A stretch of DNA of 46,666 nt. Source: Oscillospiraceae bacterium (lineage in GTDB: Bacteria; Bacillota; Clostridia; Oscillospirales; Oscillospiraceae). Where the stretch lies: NCBI GenBank assembly GCA_009787995.1, contig WQSH01000006.1, forward strand, positions 1 to 46,666, in the 5' to 3' direction. Within the stretch, counting starts at the first letter, position 1. Every line of letters starts with the position of its first letter. The notes beneath the pieces are model-generated. The model saw nothing but the letters and a program-made list of their open reading frames with translations, did not search any database and had not been told where the DNA came from. Shown here piece after piece: positions 18,370 to 28,556 of the stretch. The position numbers and the translations under genes are program-made.

Positions 18370-20538
18370 TTACTTAGCTTCCGGCAACAGTCCCATATAT
18401 TTTAGCACCCGGGCTTCAGTCAGTCTGCCTGCAGCTTTGTAGTTCCGTGCGATTATGGCCTGCTCGTAGCAGATAACGCCATCGCTGTACAGGTGCGAAA
18501 TCAGCGAGTGCGAAATGCCTCTAAGGGAGCCGTGCAAACTATAAATTGCCGCAAGCGCAGCCTCTATGGAACTTTGCGACGCAAGAGCCGAACTGACCTT
18601 TAATCCGTATTTTTCCCGCAAGACCGTTTGTGCATTATGGGGACTGCTATCGCAAAAAGCGAAGACAAATCCTTGCTCTGTCTTCATCAGCGGCACAGCA
18701 AGAAGCCTGTGCAGCAACGCTTTGTCAAAGTAAGGGGCAAACTGCCGGATGTCGTATTCCCCGATGCACACCTCCTCCACATATTGGACATGCTTGACAT
18801 GCGACAATGCGCTTAGCAGCTGCCCCTCAGTTATTATCCCCGCATCAAGAAAATAGCTGCCCAGTGTCTGCTTTTTTAAGCCCTGTTCAAATATTTCATC
18901 AAGCTGACTGTGGAGCACGCCGCCCTGCTTCTTACAGATGGCGCCTATTTGCCTCAGCGCATATTCATAAACTGACTGCGGCGTATCCGGCATATTCCGC
19001 AAAGCCTCCTGCAGCTGCCAGGCTGAAATATACCCCTTGGCTATCAGGGCATCCCCCAGCTTGCGGTGAAAGCGCCAAAGTACCTCTTTGCCCAGGAATG
19101 CGTGGTCTGTCTTGTCCCACGCGAACTTTTTGGCCTTTGGCGAGGTGTGCGCCGCTTTGGGCGGAGCCTTTTTTTGCCCCGCCTGCTGCCCAAATATTTT
19201 TTGCTTGTACGCCTTTATAGTGGCCACCATATTGATGATATTGCCCCAGACAACGCGCATAGGGATGACCGGCGGGAAAAGGCAGGCAAAAAACACGCTG
19301 CGCGCGCCATACACCTTGTACATGGCGACACCCCGAAAAATTTGCCTCTCAATCATCATCACGGTGACAATCAAGCTCAACCACCACGAAAGCGTGAAAA
19401 GCGGGTAAATCGGCGTAAGTTCCAGGAGCAGCGACGCAAAAAAATAGACAAGAACCGGGTAGCCGACGAATACGACCATGTTCCCAACCTTGGCTTTTAA
19501 GTCCTTGTAGAGAGAGTATCGCCCGATAAAGCTCAGCCCGCTTGCCTTGAAGATATCCCTAATCTTAAACGACTGCATAGTTATGCCCAAAATCCATCTT
19601 GTCTTTTGCTTGACTGCGGTTTTGAAGGTATTTGGGAATATTGAGCGCGTCGCAATAAATTCCCAAACAAACTTCCCATTCCCCATTATGCGGGGCACCC
19701 GCTCGAGGACATAGTACATTTTGATGCCTTTTTCAAAAAGGGTAAGGGAAAGTCGGTAATCCTCAGTAAGGCTGTCCCTTGGCAGCACATCCCCATCCCC
19801 GAAAGCGTCCAGCGCCTCTCGCGAGAGGGCGAATCCCGTCCCTGCCGAAGGCACAAACGCCCCGGCATTGCGCCGGTTTACCATTGTGGTAAAATGATTT
19901 TCCGCAAATTCGTCGGCATACGAGCATGTCGTTATGTTTGCAAAAAAGTTTCGGAACCTCGGCATTTGTATTAGCGGGAAAACCGGAAACTGCATGGCCG
20001 AATTGGTGTCTAGGAGGTAGTTTGTTACCTTCAGCTCGTATGGATGCACGACATCCTCAGAGTCATGGATAGTGAGCGAGGCAAACCTCCAGTCGCGCTG
20101 TTGCTCAAAAAGCCTGATTTGAGTGATGACGTAATTGAGGTTCTGCGCTTTTGATGTGGGGCCCGGCAGGCAATTTATAATCACGTGCACATTTTGATGC
20201 CTGGTAGAAAGCTCCAACGCCACCGCAGCCGTGGCTTCGTCGTTTGGGTAGACGCCAAGGAAAATATGGTACATAGACTTTGGATAGTGCGTTGACTGTA
20301 CTATATTGCCAATCACGTCGCCTAGCACGTTGTCCTCGCGCCACGCAGCAATCGCCATCGCTAAAAGCTTCGGCGGGATGCTGTCCAACTTATGAAGCTC
20401 CAGATGCTGGTTATGGCGCTGTGTGCGCCTAGCTAGGGTGAGGATGTCCCAAATGAAATCATCGACCCCCATCAGCAAATATAGTGCGACTAAAATTAAG
20501 CCTACTGTATAAAGCGTATCGGCAGAGAGTAGTTCCAC
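18370..20538 (-). CDS. NfrB-like GT2 glycosyltransferase with C-terminal MshEN (c-di-GMP-binding type) domain
   Basis: A membrane glycosyltransferase of 722 residues. One N-terminal membrane helix is followed by a GT2 catalytic domain with DSED near 156-160, TED near 259 and QKTRW near 311, the D/TED/QxxRW set of processive family-2 enzymes. Three or four more membrane segments follow. The C-terminal 230 residues carry two motifs of the RxLGxxLxxxGxxxxxxL type: KLGDALIAKGYISAWQL near 490 and TLGSYFLDAGIITEGQL near 570. This is the MshEN/GspE N-terminal fold. The overall layout and length match E. coli NfrB (745 residues), reported as a c-di-GMP-activated exopolysaccharide synthase and phage N4 adsorption protein. 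I chose GTG 20538, with GAGGA 6 bases upstream, over an upstream TTG that lacks a ribosome site. Confidence 0.87.
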   Translation of the reverse strand: MELLSADTLYTVGLILVALYLLMGVDDFIWDILTLARRTQRHNQHLELHKLDSIPPKLLAMAIAAWREDNVLGDVIGNIVQSTHYPKSMYHIFLGVYPNDEATAAVALELSTRHQNVHVIINCLPGPTSKAQNLNYVITQIRLFEQQRDWRFASLTIHDSEDVVHPYELKVTNYLLDTNSAMQFPVFPLIQMPRFRNFFANITTCSYADEFAENHFTTMVNRRNAGAFVPSAGTGFALSREALDAFGDGDVLPRDSLTEDYRLSLTLFEKGIKMYYVLERVPRIMGNGKFVWEFIATRSIFPNTFKTAVKQKTRWILGITMQSFKIRDIFKASGLSFIGRYSLYKDLKAKVGNMVVFVGYPVLVYFFASLLLELTPIYPLFTLSWWLSLIVTVMMIERQIFRGVAMYKVYGARSVFFACLFPPVIPMRVVWGNIINMVATIKAYKQKIFGQQAGQKKAPPKAAHTSPKAKKFAWDKTDHAFLGKEVLWRFHRKLGDALIAKGYISAWQLQEALRNMPDTPQSVYEYALRQIGAICKKQGGVLHSQLDEIFEQGLKKQTLGSYFLDAGIITEGQLLSALSHVKHVQYVEEVCIGEYDIRQFAPYFDKALLHRLLAVPLMKTEQGFVFAFCDSSPHNAQTVLREKYGLKVSSALASQSSIEAALAAIYSLHGSLRGISHSLISHLYSDGVICYEQAIIARNYKAAGRLTEARVLKYMGLLPEAK

Positions 20539-20712
20539 TAGTTTTCCTCGGAGATAGGGTAGGCGCTGCAATACTCGTGCCTAGCGCAGACGCGGCGTAT
20601 TTTCGGACGCCCCGGGCGGTGAGCACCCGGCGGTCGTCGCATAGCTGGTCGAGGCAGAAAAATCATCGGGCACGCCCTTGACCAACTTTAATTAGACTTT
20701 TTTACTCCACTT
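20539..20712 (-). promoter_or_regulatory. Structured GC-rich 5' leader of the NfrB-like gene
   Basis: Between the predicted transcription start and the GTG codon lie about 170 bases that are much more GC-rich than the promoter region. They can fold into several stems on the minus strand: TGGTC/GACCA enclosing GGGC/GCCC, CCGGG/CCCGG, GGCGT/ACGCC and GCGCT/AGCGC. There is no U-tract terminator and no open reading frame with a ribosome site. It does not match the GEMM (c-di-GMP-I) consensus that I looked for. It may be a cis-acting RNA, a translational control element or a dispersed genomic repeat. Confidence 0.4.
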
Positions 20713-20719
20713 TTATTTT

Positions 20720-20748
20720 ATTATACATTAGGAAATCAACTTTGTCAA
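20720..20748 (-). promoter_or_regulatory. Consensus sigma-A promoter for the NfrB-like gene
   Basis: On the minus strand TTGACA (20748-20743) is followed after exactly 17 bases by TATAAT (20725-20720), a perfect match to the vegetative consensus. It lies about 33 bases beyond the chemoreceptor stop, so the glycosyltransferase is probably transcribed independently of it. Transcription should begin near 20712. Confidence 0.8.
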
Positions 20749-20780
20749 TCCGCAACGGACACAACAGCTATGGGGGTTTA

Positions 20781-22046
20781 CTACAGGTTTCCTCCGGGTG
20801 GCAGCAATCTCCTGTGGCCTTCGTCTTTCAGCTTGAAACGTGCGGTTAAATTCCCGAGAGTGTCAGACTGGCCGCTCATCTCCTGCGATGCTGCGGCGGA
20901 CTGCTCTGCTGTTGCGCTGTTTTGCTGGACGACATGCGCAACTTGGTCAATACCGGAATTCAGCTGGTCTATCGCCCCTGCCTGATGTTCAGATGATTGT
21001 GCAATAGTGGCGATTATCTCCGCACTTTTGTTTATGCCGCTAACAATTTCCTTGAGGGATGCCGAGGTGTCGCCTGCTATGTTCATGCCCAAATTTGCTT
21101 TTGATACCGAGCTTTCGATAAGCCCTCCAGTATTTTTTGCGGCCTCTGCGCTCTTAGCGGCTAGGTTCCGCACTTCCTCCGCAACGACTGCAAACCCTTT
21201 GCCGTGCTGCCCGGCCCTTGCCGCTTCAACTGCGGCATTGAGTGCCAGAATGTTTGTTTGAAAAGCAATATCGTCTATGGTTTTGATTACTTTTTCAATT
21301 TCAACGCTTGCATCATTTATCTCCTTAACTGCGGCCATCATCTGCTCCATCTGAACTGAGCCTTTTTCTGCGTTTTGTTTGATGTCTTCCGAGAGCCCGG
21401 CCGCCTCTTTTGAAATATTTGCGTTTTCCTTTGTCATTGCTAAAATTCCGCTTGCAGACGAGCTGAGCTGCTGCACTGTTGCGGCTTGTTCCGTGCTGCC
21501 TTGCGCTAAGGCTTGGGCGCCGTCCGAAAGTTGCCTCGAGCCTGTTTGCACCTGTGTGGCAGAGTTTTTGATTTCTGAAAACATTTGATTGAGGTCGCTT
21601 ACCATCTCCTTTAGGGTATGCCCAAGAAGGTCGTGATCGCCGCGCACCTTAACGTCAAAGGCAAGGTCTCCATCGGCAATCATTTTTAAGTCATCGCAGA
21701 CTTCAATCATACAATCGACAATATCCACAAGAGACCTAAAAAGCGCTCCGATTTCGTCACGGCGGACTTTGTATTTGTCAATAAGCACAATCTCTTCCGG
21801 CTTATATACGATATCGCCGGTTTTTCCTGTAAGGTACATAAACTCGTTCAGCACACCGAAGGGTTCTTTGGTGGCTCTCACAGCCGCGAAGGTAACAGCC
21901 AGGCAAGCCAGCGCGCCTGCTATGCTCACGCCAACAACCAAGCCAGCGTCCGCTCCGACTAGGTAAAAAATAACCACAATAGCCAAAACTAACACAGACA
22001 CCAAGGAAATTGCCGAAAACCGCATAGTCATACTGATGTTTTTCAT
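20781..22046 (-). CDS. Methyl-accepting chemotaxis protein without a large extracellular sensor domain
   Basis: A protein of 421 residues from ATG 22046. Two membrane helices (about 11-30 and 35-56) are separated by only a few residues, so no extracellular ligand domain exists. A HAMP-like linker (about 57-160, with the [20 protein letters not shown] block) leads into a long methyl-accepting coiled coil. The signalling tip is present: [20 protein letters not shown] then [13 protein letters not shown]. It would talk to CheA/CheW, which are not in the window. An in-frame TTG at 22103 exists but has no better ribosome site; ATG 22046 has TAGG about 10 bases upstream. Because it has no outside sensor it probably reports on the membrane or cytoplasm, or on a partner protein. 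Confidence 0.9.
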   Translation of the reverse strand: MKNISMTMRFSAISLVSVLVLAIVVIFYLVGADAGLVVGVSIAGALACLAVTFAAVRATKEPFGVLNEFMYLTGKTGDIVYKPEEIVLIDKYKVRRDEIGALFRSLVDIVDCMIEVCDDLKMIADGDLAFDVKVRGDHDLLGHTLKEMVSDLNQMFSEIKNSATQVQTGSRQLSDGAQALAQGSTEQAATVQQLSSSASGILAMTKENANISKEAAGLSEDIKQNAEKGSVQMEQMMAAVKEINDASVEIEKVIKTIDDIAFQTNILALNAAVEAARAGQHGKGFAVVAEEVRNLAAKSAEAAKNTGGLIESSVSKANLGMNIAGDTSASLKEIVSGINKSAEIIATIAQSSEHQAGAIDQLNSGIDQVAHVVQQNSATAEQSAAASQEMSGQSDTLGNLTARFKLKDEGHRRLLPPGGNL

Positions 22047-22117
22047 TTCAAACAAACCTACCAATCTCATACTCGCAGGCACCGAAAAACCATCCGATGC
22101 CAACTCCCAATCCTGTC

Positions 22118-22194
22118 AAAAAAAACTGCCGCACATCAGAAACCATCAGGTAGCGCACAAGAGCCCTATAGACTGCTTTCTGATATCTTCGCAG
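22118..22194 (-). terminator. Terminator-like hairpin inside the leader of the chemoreceptor gene
   Basis: On the minus strand AGCTGC plus ATATCAGAAA pair with TTTCTGATGT plus GCAGTT, giving 6 bp, a 4x3 internal loop and 10 bp (two G-U pairs in total). An approximately 34-base apical loop completes the hairpin. Eight T residues follow at once (22125-22118). This has the form of an intrinsic terminator but lies about 70 bases before the chemoreceptor start. A competing small stem, CTGC (22194-22191) with GCAG in the apical loop, would break it. Either the gene is controlled by attenuation, or a short RNA of about 80 bases ends here. Confidence 0.55.
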
Positions 22195-22203
22195 CTCCCG
22201 AGC

Positions 22204-22232
22204 ATTCTATCCCAGAGATACACTAAAGTCAA
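22204..22232 (-). promoter_or_regulatory. Sigma-A promoter ahead of the chemoreceptor leader
   Basis: TTGACT (22232-22227) and TAGAAT (22209-22204) are 17 bases apart on the minus strand. A second candidate lies further upstream: TTGACA (22284-22279), 18 bases, AATAAT (22260-22255). From the inner promoter transcription would start near 22197, immediately before the terminator-like hairpin. Confidence 0.6.
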
Positions 22233-22298
22233 GCAATTTCCTAGGTAAATCCGCATTATTTTATTTTTTTATCAAATTTGTCAAATTACGCCCCCAAC

Positions 22299-23660
22299 TT
22301 ACATAGAAGCGCCAATCGCATCCGAAATCGTCTTCACATAAATCAGCTCCAATCCCTTTGGCGGCTGGAGCTTGCCCTTTGCGGCATTGGGCAAGACGCA
22401 GGCGGCAAACCCCATGCGCCCTATCTCGGAAAGCCTTGGGTTAACCTGCGACACCTGGCGAAGCTCCCCTGTCAGCCCAACCTCGCCAAAAACCGCCACA
22501 TCCCCTCGAACCGGCCTATCCCTGAAAGCAGACGCCAGCGACAAAACCGTGGCAAGATCGGCACCCGGATCGTCTATGTTCAGGCCGCCGATAACATTAA
22601 TATAGGCGTCACACCCGCCAATCCTGAGCCCCCCGCGCTGCTGCAGCACCGCAATGAGCATCATCGCCCGATTATACTCCACGCCATTTGCATTCCTCCG
22701 AGGCAAATTCGCACTGCTGGGCGTCACCAGCGCCTGCACCTCGGCCAGAATCGGCCGCGTCCCTTCAATCACGCAAGTAACACAAGTACCCGGTGTCGAC
22801 TCCGGCCTCCCCGAAAGGAGCAGCTCAGAAGGGTTCGCCACCTCACAAAGGCCGGTGTCGAGCATCTCAAACACCCCAATCTCATTTGTCGATCCATAAC
22901 GATTCTTAGCCGCACGCAAAATCCTGTAGTTAAGCGACCTCTCCCCCTCGAAATAAAGCACGCAATCCACCATATGCTCAAGCACCTTAGGCCCGGCTAT
23001 CGCTCCCTCTTTATTCACATGCCCTACTAAAAACACCGTCAATCCGGAGCTCTTTGACAACCTCAGAAGGGACATCGTGCAATCTTTCACCTGCCCCACG
23101 CTGCCTGGCGACGACGATTGTTCGGGATTATATAGCGTCTGAATCGAATCAATGATTAGCAAATCAGGCTTTAGCTCCTCAGCCGCAGAAAGAATTTCTG
23201 AAATCTCCGTCTCAGCCAGCACAAAAACACCGCCGCTTTTAACGCCCAGCCGCTCCGCGCGCATCTTGAGCTGCCGCTCGGACTCCTCGCCGGACACGTA
23301 AAGCACCTTCATCGAGCCCCCCATCAGCCCGCAAATCTGGAGCAGCAAAGTGGACTTGCCAATACCCGGCGAGCCGCCCACCAAAACAAGGGAACCCATC
23401 ACAGCCCCTCCGCCCAGAACTCTGTCAAGCTCCTTAAAGCCGGTGCCAAACCGCATTTCGCTTGCTATATCAAGCCTGCTCAGCTCCTGGGGGCCGCTTT
23501 TTCCCAAGCGCGGGCTGCTTCGCACGGCGCCCGCCTTAGGTTTTGCATACGAAGGCTCCTCAGCTATCGTATTCCAACTGCCGCAGGCAGCGCACTGCCC
23601 CGCCCACTTTGGCGTCTCATTCCCGCAGTGCGTGCAAAAGAAAACCGTCTTTGCTCTCAT
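22299..23660 (-). CDS. radA: DNA repair protein RadA/Sms
   Basis: A 453-residue RecA-like ATPase that drives branch migration during recombinational repair. The N-terminal zinc finger is CTHCGNETPKWAGQCAACGSW; Walker A is GGSPGIGKST; the RadA-specific KNRYGSTNEIG motif is present; the C-terminal domain has the Lon-protease-like fold (VFGEVGLTGELRQV) without a catalytic Ser/Lys dyad. Length is normal. It begins the minus-strand group that ends at the chemoreceptor, with 250 bases separating the two. Confidence 0.96.
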   Translation of the reverse strand: MRAKTVFFCTHCGNETPKWAGQCAACGSWNTIAEEPSYAKPKAGAVRSSPRLGKSGPQELSRLDIASEMRFGTGFKELDRVLGGGAVMGSLVLVGGSPGIGKSTLLLQICGLMGGSMKVLYVSGEESERQLKMRAERLGVKSGGVFVLAETEISEILSAAEELKPDLLIIDSIQTLYNPEQSSSPGSVGQVKDCTMSLLRLSKSSGLTVFLVGHVNKEGAIAGPKVLEHMVDCVLYFEGERSLNYRILRAAKNRYGSTNEIGVFEMLDTGLCEVANPSELLLSGRPESTPGTCVTCVIEGTRPILAEVQALVTPSSANLPRRNANGVEYNRAMMLIAVLQQRGGLRIGGCDAYINVIGGLNIDDPGADLATVLSLASAFRDRPVRGDVAVFGEVGLTGELRQVSQVNPRLSEIGRMGFAACVLPNAAKGKLQPPKGLELIYVKTISDAIGASM

Positions 23661-23685
23661 GCCCTAACCTTTCTAAAAGCAGCGA

Positions 23686-23713
23686 GGGCGAACACCTGTG
23701 CTTTGTGTCGCCC
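23686..23713 (-). terminator. Hairpin between the cNMP-fold/DUF2225 gene and radA
   Basis: On the minus strand GGGCGACAC pairs with GTGTTCGCCC (one bulged base) around a 9-base loop. Reading onward there is a modest T-run (CTTTTA) before the radA ribosome site. It probably reduces read-through from the upstream gene; the weak U-tract lowers certainty. Confidence 0.45.
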
Positions 23714-23760
23714 ACGCCTCAATTTTAGTCTGCCGAACCTCAAAAGCCGCCTTCCGAACC

Positions 23761-25101
23761 TTATCCAAAGTCCTCTGCTTTCAGCTCAAACATGAAGTCC
23801 TCTGCTATCTTTGCATAGGTCTTGTCGCCCATCTGCGCCGTCTTTGCCTTAAACAGCAGTTGCTTTAAATTCCTATCTACGCCTGCGCGATGCTGCATAC
23901 CTGCGATGGACAAGCATGTTATTTGCTCTTGGACAGGGGTAAGGTGGCTCTGCGTATATACTTCCTCATATGCCTCTGCCGCCATATTCGCCGCATACTT
24001 TTCCATCTCTTTGTCTCCAACATCCTCGTAAAGCCAGCTGAGATTGCCCCAGAGCTTGGCCTTTATCTGCCTGCCGGCAGACAGATAGCCGTCAGAGCAT
24101 AAGATTGCGAGATAATGGACCATGAAAACGAAATCGATATCGCGCTCTCTGCTAAAGTCCAAGTGCATCAACGACCTTACCGTGGCCAGGTTATTTTCAA
24201 ATTTCACCTTCTGAACCGGCTTAGGCTCGGTGAAATAGTTGTGGAACGTGCTGAAAAGGCAGTGATGGCATGATAAAACATCATACCATTCCGTTTGAAA
24301 ATCTGTAAAATACTTGCGCAGGTCAAACCTCATAGGCATAGACTCGTATAGCTTTGAGCGGAACACCCGGTAATCGCTAAACGTTTTCTTGCACAATGGG
24401 CAGACATATTCCTTGGGAAACACCAAACGCTGGAATTCAGGCTTTGTAACATCAACATAGCTCATATGCCCTTCGGGATATAGCCCCCCTCCACTCGGTA
24501 GCGCTATCTGCGGAAGCGGCTGGGTCTGGATGGCGTTCTCCCCTGCTTCATCCCCTTGCTTGGCCTCGGGCTTTGGCGCTGCTGCTGCCACCTTGGGCGC
24601 TGGCGCATCGGGCTTTGGAGCCTCTGTCGCCTTGGGTGCGGGTGGTGGTGCTTCAGCAGCTTTAGGAGCAGGTGCAGCAGCCTCCGCATTGGCAGCCTCC
24701 TGCGCAGCTCTGCTAATTTCCGCTTTTTGCGAAGCGGTCATTTTTCTAAGCGGCAGATAGGCTGCTTTAATTACCTCAAACAAAATATCCGGCTTCGACC
24801 AAGAAAGGTCGCTGAACGAAGTCTCTGTTAAAGCATAGACAATAGTATCGACACCTGCGGTATATGTGCTCCCTGTGGCATCGGTAAAAAACTCATGGCC
24901 CCCAAAAACATCACCCGGAATCAATGAGGCCACGTTTTGCGTCCCACCTGCGGCACTCGCCCTAAAGACATCCACCCTGCCTGCAATCAGTACATACATC
25001 GCCCTGTCAGATGGCCCGGGACCTCCGGGACAGGGGATGCGCTCCCCTGTCGCAAACTTTTTGCATGGCCCTTCCGAAGCCAGCCAGCTTAAATCAATCA
25101 C
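23761..25101 (-). CDS. Fusion of a degenerate cyclic-nucleotide-binding fold with DUF2225
   Basis: A cytoplasmic protein of 446 residues in three parts. Residues about 10-115 follow a cNMP-binding beta-roll (YVLIAGRVDVFR, then LIPGDVFGGHEFF), but the phosphate-binding cassette lacks the usual FGE...PRA arginine, so nucleotide binding is doubtful. Residues about 135-200 are an Ala/Pro/Lys/Glu-rich flexible linker made of APAPK-like units. Residues about 215-446 match DUF2225, with a probable zinc site Cys234/Cys237 (CPLC) and Cys278/Cys281 (CHHC) and a helical, TPR-like C-terminal half. DUF2225 has no known function. GTG 25101 has AGGAGG 9 bases upstream. The gene sits between the solute-binding lipoprotein and radA. 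Confidence 0.8.
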   Translation of the reverse strand: MIDLSWLASEGPCKKFATGERIPCPGGPGPSDRAMYVLIAGRVDVFRASAAGGTQNVASLIPGDVFGGHEFFTDATGSTYTAGVDTIVYALTETSFSDLSWSKPDILFEVIKAAYLPLRKMTASQKAEISRAAQEAANAEAAAPAPKAAEAPPPAPKATEAPKPDAPAPKVAAAAPKPEAKQGDEAGENAIQTQPLPQIALPSGGGLYPEGHMSYVDVTKPEFQRLVFPKEYVCPLCKKTFSDYRVFRSKLYESMPMRFDLRKYFTDFQTEWYDVLSCHHCLFSTFHNYFTEPKPVQKVKFENNLATVRSLMHLDFSRERDIDFVFMVHYLAILCSDGYLSAGRQIKAKLWGNLSWLYEDVGDKEMEKYAANMAAEAYEEVYTQSHLTPVQEQITCLSIAGMQHRAGVDRNLKQLLFKAKTAQMGDKTYAKIAEDFMFELKAEDFG

Positions 25102-25143
25102 ACACTTTATCCTCCTAAAGAATTACGTTTCACCGCCGATAAT

Positions 25144-25914
25144 TTATCTTCTAACTACTACCACATGCTCCGCAATTGCATAAGGCTCCGAAATATTTAT
25201 GAGCTGCTCATCGCCCTCACCTGGAAGCCACCCGAGCGCCAAGTCGGCCCTGCCATACCTTACAGCCCTGACGAGCTCCCATGCGTCGTATTCGATTATC
25301 ATAAGCTCAACGCCTAGGAGATCGCAAACCGCACGAGCCACATCAATGTCCAAACCAGAAAAATACCCATGCTCATTCCTGAACGAAAAAGGCGGAGAGT
25401 ATGCCGAAACTGCGAGCGACAAATAACCCGGCCGCCGGATCACGTCTTCCGGAGGGACATATGTAAACCTCCTGCCGGAAAAATACATATCGCTAAGACC
25501 TCGGAGGGTGCCATTTGCCCTCAAAGTTGCAAGCGCCTCATTGACGGCCCTAAGAAGCTCCCTATTCTCTATGGCGACTGCGAAACGCAAATCATAGACC
25601 AACAACGGCTCGCCCAAGAGCCTGACCCTAGAATGCGCAGAGACCAGCTCAGCAGCCACCGAAGACTCCACAATCACGCAATCAATCGTGCCGGCGAGCA
25701 GATGATATATCAGTTCATCACCCGACGCAAACGACTGAGCGATGCCAAACTCATTCGCCAGCCGTTCGGAGGGCGTCCCGGCGATTGCGCCAATAACCCT
25801 ACCGTTTAAATCGTCTAACGTGTGTACAAGATTCGGCGGCGGAGAAGGCCCGCACCCCGCAATCAGCGCAACGGCAAGCACAACAAACATCGTTACTACA
25901 AGCTTCCTAATCAT
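25144..25914 (-). CDS. Solute-binding lipoprotein, family 3, with circularly permuted lobe order
   Basis: A 256-residue lipoprotein (lipobox IAGC, Cys21). The two halves match the SBP_bac_3 family, but in swapped order. Residues 33-147 correspond to the usual second half: DLNGRVIGAIAGTPSERLA, GTIDCVIVESSVAAELV, then the normally C-terminal helix VNEALATLRANGTL with MYF. Residues 164-256 correspond to the usual first half: LSLAVSAYSPPFSF, SGLDIDVARAVCDLLGVE, GRADLALG, then SEPYAIAEHVVVVRR, which normally crosses the hinge. No partner permease or ATPase is near. It lies 8 bases after the ftsH stop, with no clear ribosome site, so coupling to ftsH is likely. Ligand unknown; a sensor or scavenging role are both possible. 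Confidence 0.8.
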   Translation of the reverse strand: MIRKLVVTMFVVLAVALIAGCGPSPPPNLVHTLDDLNGRVIGAIAGTPSERLANEFGIAQSFASGDELIYHLLAGTIDCVIVESSVAAELVSAHSRVRLLGEPLLVYDLRFAVAIENRELLRAVNEALATLRANGTLRGLSDMYFSGRRFTYVPPEDVIRRPGYLSLAVSAYSPPFSFRNEHGYFSGLDIDVARAVCDLLGVELMIIEYDAWELVRAVRYGRADLALGWLPGEGDEQLINISEPYAIAEHVVVVRR

Positions 25915-25922
25915 TTTGCGCT

Positions 25923-27959
<2,037 letters not shown>

Positions 27960-27999
27960 CGACCTATCACTTCCTATATAATAATTTCACGATTCTATT

Positions 28000-28536
28000 T
28001 TAAGAATAGACCTCTTGCTTTAACTCTGCCACAAATGGCAAATTGCGGTAACGCTCGGCATAATCCAGCCCATACCCGACCACAAATGCGTCCGGGCACT
28101 CAAAGCCCACATAGTCGGCGCTCAGCTGCACCTTACGCCTCGCAGGCTTATCGAGCAACGTGCATATCTTCAGCGTGGCTGGCTTGCGCTCCGAAATAAA
28201 AGCCCTCAGAGCCGTGAGCGTCACCCCGCTGTCGAGTATGTCTTCGATGAGGATTACGTCCCTGCCTGCTATGTCAAAGTCGAAATCCACTCCGATTTTG
28301 ACATCCCCCGAAGTCATAGTGGCCATGCCATAGGACGAGGCGGTTACAAATCTGATTTCGCACCCGAGCTCGATGCTTCGGGCCAAATCGGCAAGGAAAA
28401 CATAGCAGCCCTTGAGCACTCCTATAATCAGTGGGTTCTTCCCAAAATAATCAGACGTAATCTGTACACCGAGTTCCTTGACGCGCCGCCTGATTTCATC
28501 TTCCGAAAAAAGGATTTCTTTAATGTCTTCCCTCAT
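28000..28536 (-). CDS. hpt: Hypoxanthine-guanine phosphoribosyltransferase
   Basis: A 178-residue purine salvage enzyme that joins hypoxanthine or guanine with PRPP. The PRPP-binding signature DVILIEDILDSGVTL and the flexible-loop SSYG motif are present, and FVVGYGLDYAERYRNLPFV is the usual purine-binding end. The gene sits between tilS and ftsH, an arrangement kept across Firmicutes; in Bacillus the Hpt and TilS proteins act together as regulators of ftsH, which may also hold here. Confidence 0.95.
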   Translation of the reverse strand: MREDIKEILFSEDEIRRRVKELGVQITSDYFGKNPLIIGVLKGCYVFLADLARSIELGCEIRFVTASSYGMATMTSGDVKIGVDFDFDIAGRDVILIEDILDSGVTLTALRAFISERKPATLKICTLLDKPARRKVQLSADYVGFECPDAFVVGYGLDYAERYRNLPFVAELKQEVYS

Positions 28537-28556
28537 GCCTAAAGCCTTTCAGCAAA

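Noticed and set aside
20539-20712. c-di-GMP-I (GEMM) riboswitch before the NfrB-like gene
   Set aside because: The conserved CACGCANAGGGCAAACC and GACGCAAAGCC segments are not present in the leader.
24504-24760. Ala/Gly-rich plus-strand frame opposite the cNMP-fold/DUF2225 gene
   Set aside because: It is the reverse reading of the Ala/Pro/Lys linker repeat and has no start signal.
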